Part shown: positions 50,509 to 52,204 of the stretch, piece by piece
How the letters are laid out: every line of letters begins with the position of its first letter
Position numbering within the stretch: position 1 is the first letter of the stretch
Assembly (NCBI GenBank): GCA_017440575.1
Contig: JAFSGY010000050.1
Span: forward strand, 1 to 52,204
From: Lachnospiraceae bacterium
GTDB taxonomy: Bacteria; Bacillota; Clostridia; Lachnospirales; Lachnospiraceae
Length of the DNA stretch: 52,204 nucleotides
Direction of reading: 5' to 3'
Translations under genes and position numbers: made by a program
Notes under the pieces: model-generated
Databases searched by the model: none
What the model was told of the DNA's origin: nothing
The model's input: only the letters and a program-made list of their open reading frames with translations

Positions 50509-50796
50509 ATGGAAAAAGAAGAAAAATTAGAAATACAGATTAAAAGATTAAAGAAAATAAGAGAGGATTTGGGGATGAATAGAACTGAGTTCTCGCGCTA
50601 TGTTGACATACCGCTGCGGACGTTGGAAGAGTGGGAAGCCGGTAGAAGGCAGATGCCGGATTATGTGTTGCGCCTACTAACTTATTATACAAAAGTGGAG
50701 CGTTTATTAGCGGAACAGAAGATTGAATTGAATATACAACCCGAAATTAAGGTGTTCGAATCTGAACACTTTAATAAAGCGTCAAAGGAGAGGTGA
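50509..50796 (+). CDS. XRE-like helix-turn-helix protein
   Basis: This 95-residue protein has a basic helical start (KEEKLEIQIKRLKKIREDL), then a Cro/CI-like HTH (MNRTEFSRYVDIPLRTLEEW, EAGRRQMPDYV) and an amphipathic helix, YYTKVERLLAEQKIEL. I start at 50509 with GGAG eight bases upstream because the earlier ATG lies in the promoter. It is the first gene of a two-gene unit with the YhcG-like nuclease and probably regulates it. Such pairs occur on accessory loci. Confidence 0.82.
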   Translation: MEKEEKLEIQIKRLKKIREDLGMNRTEFSRYVDIPLRTLEEWEAGRRQMPDYVLRLLTYYTKVERLLAEQKIELNIQPEIKVFESEHFNKASKER

Positions 50797-50840
50797 CTCT
50801 CTATACAAACAAGAATATTTATGATTTGGGAGATGGCAAT

Positions 50841-51902
50841 ATGAAGTTTGAGATATTAGCTGATTCTATAAAACAAGTAAACTATAAAACGGGTAATGCA
50901 GCAAAGAGTGCTGTGAATCAACTCATGACACTTCGAAATTGGGCAATTGGGTATTATATTGTAGAATATGAGCAGGCTGGCAGTGATAGAGCAGAATATG
51001 GAACTCATTTATTGAAAAATTTAGAAAATGAAATTTCTCAAAAAGGAATGAATTCTACGTTATTTAAGCATTGTCGTAATTTTTATTTATTGTATCCACA
51101 AATAGGTGCGACAGTGTCGGAATTATTGGATTTACCGGATTTTGGAAAAAGTGCGACAGTGTCGCACCAATTTGAAACGAAGCCGGAAGTGTTAATTGCC
51201 AATTTGTCTTTTTCTCATATAAGAGAAATTATGGTAATTGATGATGTTTTTGAAAGATTTTTTTATGAAACAGAGTGCATAAAGTGTAATTGGAGTGTCA
51301 GAGAACTTCGCAGGCAAATAAAAACAAATTTGTATGTGAGAGCTGGAATAAGTAAAAAACCGGAATTGTTATTAACGAAGCCGGTAGATAATTCAAACCA
51401 GAATTCATTGACTATCAAAGATCCTTTTACATTTGAATTTCTGGGCTTGGAAGCGAAAGATGCTGTAACAGAATCTGATTTAGAGCAGGCACTTATGGAT
51501 CATTTGCAAGAATTTATGCTTGAATTGGGTCAGGGATTTTGTTTTGAGGCAAGACAAAAGCGTATAATCATTGATGATAAATATTATTTCATTGATTTGG
51601 TTTTTTATAATAGGTTGTTGCATTGCAATGTTATTATTGAGTTGAAAAATGATGAATTTAAGCATGAAGATTTAGGGCAATTAAATGCGTATGTGGGCTA
51701 TTATAAAAAGAATGAGATGCTACCCGGAGATAACCCGCCGGTTGGAATTTTACTCTGTACCGATAAAGGTTCGCAGATGGTAGAATATGCATTATCTGGA
51801 ATGGATAATCAATTGTTTGTTTCAACATATATGTTGCATTTACCAGATAAGAAGAAATTAGAAGAATTTATGTTAAAAGAAATGGAAGAAATGGGAATGT
51901 AA
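50841..51902 (+). CDS. YhcG/DUF1016-family PDDEXK nuclease
   Basis: This 353-residue protein is a DUF1016/YhcG nuclease. The N-terminal helical domain has LMTLRNWAIGYYIVEYEQ and YGTHLLKNLENEIS. The C-terminal PD-(D/E)XK domain has FCFEARQKRIIIDDKYYFID and LVFYNR with LHCNVIIELKNDEF, giving the E, D and ExK residues, then GQLNAYVGYYKK. I start at 50841 with GGGAG eight bases before the ATG; the GTG at 50793 is very close to AAGGAG. The exact role of YhcG proteins is not settled; links to transposition, restriction and repair have been proposed. Confidence 0.88.
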   Translation: MKFEILADSIKQVNYKTGNAAKSAVNQLMTLRNWAIGYYIVEYEQAGSDRAEYGTHLLKNLENEISQKGMNSTLFKHCRNFYLLYPQIGATVSELLDLPDFGKSATVSHQFETKPEVLIANLSFSHIREIMVIDDVFERFFYETECIKCNWSVRELRRQIKTNLYVRAGISKKPELLLTKPVDNSNQNSLTIKDPFTFEFLGLEAKDAVTESDLEQALMDHLQEFMLELGQGFCFEARQKRIIIDDKYYFIDLVFYNRLLHCNVIIELKNDEFKHEDLGQLNAYVGYYKKNEMLPGDNPPVGILLCTDKGSQMVEYALSGMDNQLFVSTYMLHLPDKKKLEEFMLKEMEEMGM

Positions 51903-52056
51903 TAATATTTTGTAAGTATTTTTTAAACCTATCGAATTCGACTACTTGGGGCAGTAAGCAGATTTCGACACAAGAGCCAATGGGGGAAAGTACTGTTATT
52001 TGTAGCTAAATTATTGCGAAAAAGGGGAAAATGTGTTACAATTTATAATATATAAT

Positions 52057-52068
52057 TCCTTATAAGGA
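52057..52068. repeat. Perfect 12-bp palindrome near right edge
   Basis: TCCTTATAAGGA lies just after two TATAAT boxes (52044 and 52051), near where transcription of the edge gene could begin. Confidence 0.4.
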
Positions 52069-52110
52069 GCATTCCTGTTAAGTAACAAACAGCAGGTTTT
52101 CAAAAAATGA

Positions 52111-52175
52111 GTGTCACCCATAGAATAATGATTGTTAACTGGCAGGTTGACAAAATCATCATTCAAAGGAGACAC
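52111..52175 (+). repeat. Long imperfect hairpin before an edge ORF
   Basis: GTGTC (52111) pairs with GACAC (52171), GAAT with ATTC (52161-52164), and ATGATTGTTAAC with GTTGACAAAATCAT (two-base bulge) around a TGGCAG loop. It directly precedes a ribosome binding site and ATG. It could be a regulatory leader or the end of a mobile element. Confidence 0.5.
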
Positions 52176-52181
52176 CCACAA

Positions 52182-52204
52182 ATGAATTGTAAACAAAATC
52201 AGAA
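52182..52204 (+). CDS. Start of an ORF cut by the window end
   Basis: ATG at 52182 with AAAGGAGA nine to ten bases upstream starts MNCKQNQ and runs off the window. The sequence is too short to identify; the hairpin before it makes a transposase possible but unproved. Confidence 0.4.

Overview
The window looks like a chromosomal segment of a low-GC member of the Clostridia, most likely the Lachnospiraceae. The evidence is a FabK/FabT-type fatty-acid operon, a fused AccDA carboxyltransferase, LplB/YtcP-type sugar transport without its own ATPase, a large-type SRP RNA, strong AGGAGG-like ribosome binding sites and house-keeping style TTGACA/TATAAT promoters. I assign family level by gene content only.

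Layout. 1-165 is the 3' part of the SRP RNA, followed by a DUF3048 lipoprotein. 1568-4744 is a cell-wall-anchored type I pullulanase split by one in-frame amber codon between two catalytic residues. 4926-5306 holds a 65-residue protein followed by a run of small hairpins. 5325-14433 is the fatty-acid operon acpP-fabK-fabD-fabG-fabF-fabZ-accDA-fabK-like-fabH-fabT, with a double palindromic operator (5363-5403) that fits control by its own last gene. A GGDEF protein converges on it. 16316-18523 holds a zinc-ribbon protein, CheD, a short helical protein and a secreted LRR protein. A PHP phosphoesterase, a PAP2 protein, an orphan Phd-like antitoxin and a GDPD follow.

22320-30148 holds cell-surface and metabolic genes: an M13 peptidase, two secreted proteins sharing an SH3-like N-terminus that flank a small HD alarmone-hydrolase-like protein, an AGCS symporter and an RlmD-type rRNA methylase. 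30209-33349 is an accessory cluster: XRE regulator, decayed ORF6N-PLD gene, PD-(D/E)XK protein and WYL regulator. 34055-39050 is a PucR-type regulator divergent from a sugar ABC importer (two permeases and a DUF3502 binding protein). It is followed by a hydrolase, a glycosyltransferase fused to a MarR-like domain, a Gfo/Idh dehydrogenase and a CmpB-like membrane protein. 43942-46588 holds a toxin-antitoxin pair, an XRE-receiver fusion and an MCP lacking its signalling tip. 46720-50270 is a GH106-like glycosidase and then a cobalamin riboswitch controlling a DUF4430 lipoprotein and an ECF S component. 50453-51902 is an XRE regulator with a YhcG/DUF1016 nuclease.

The feature I would look at first is the gene-free stretch 20829-21178. 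Read on the minus strand it has an extended -10 promoter, a structured leader, eleven imperfect 12-14 nt repeats of the form GACATC-(N)GGAWT, and a clear intrinsic terminator. It could be a roughly 335-nt noncoding RNA displaying many GGA motifs, reminiscent in design of CsrB-type protein-sequestering RNAs. That function is inference; the repeats and terminator are directly visible.
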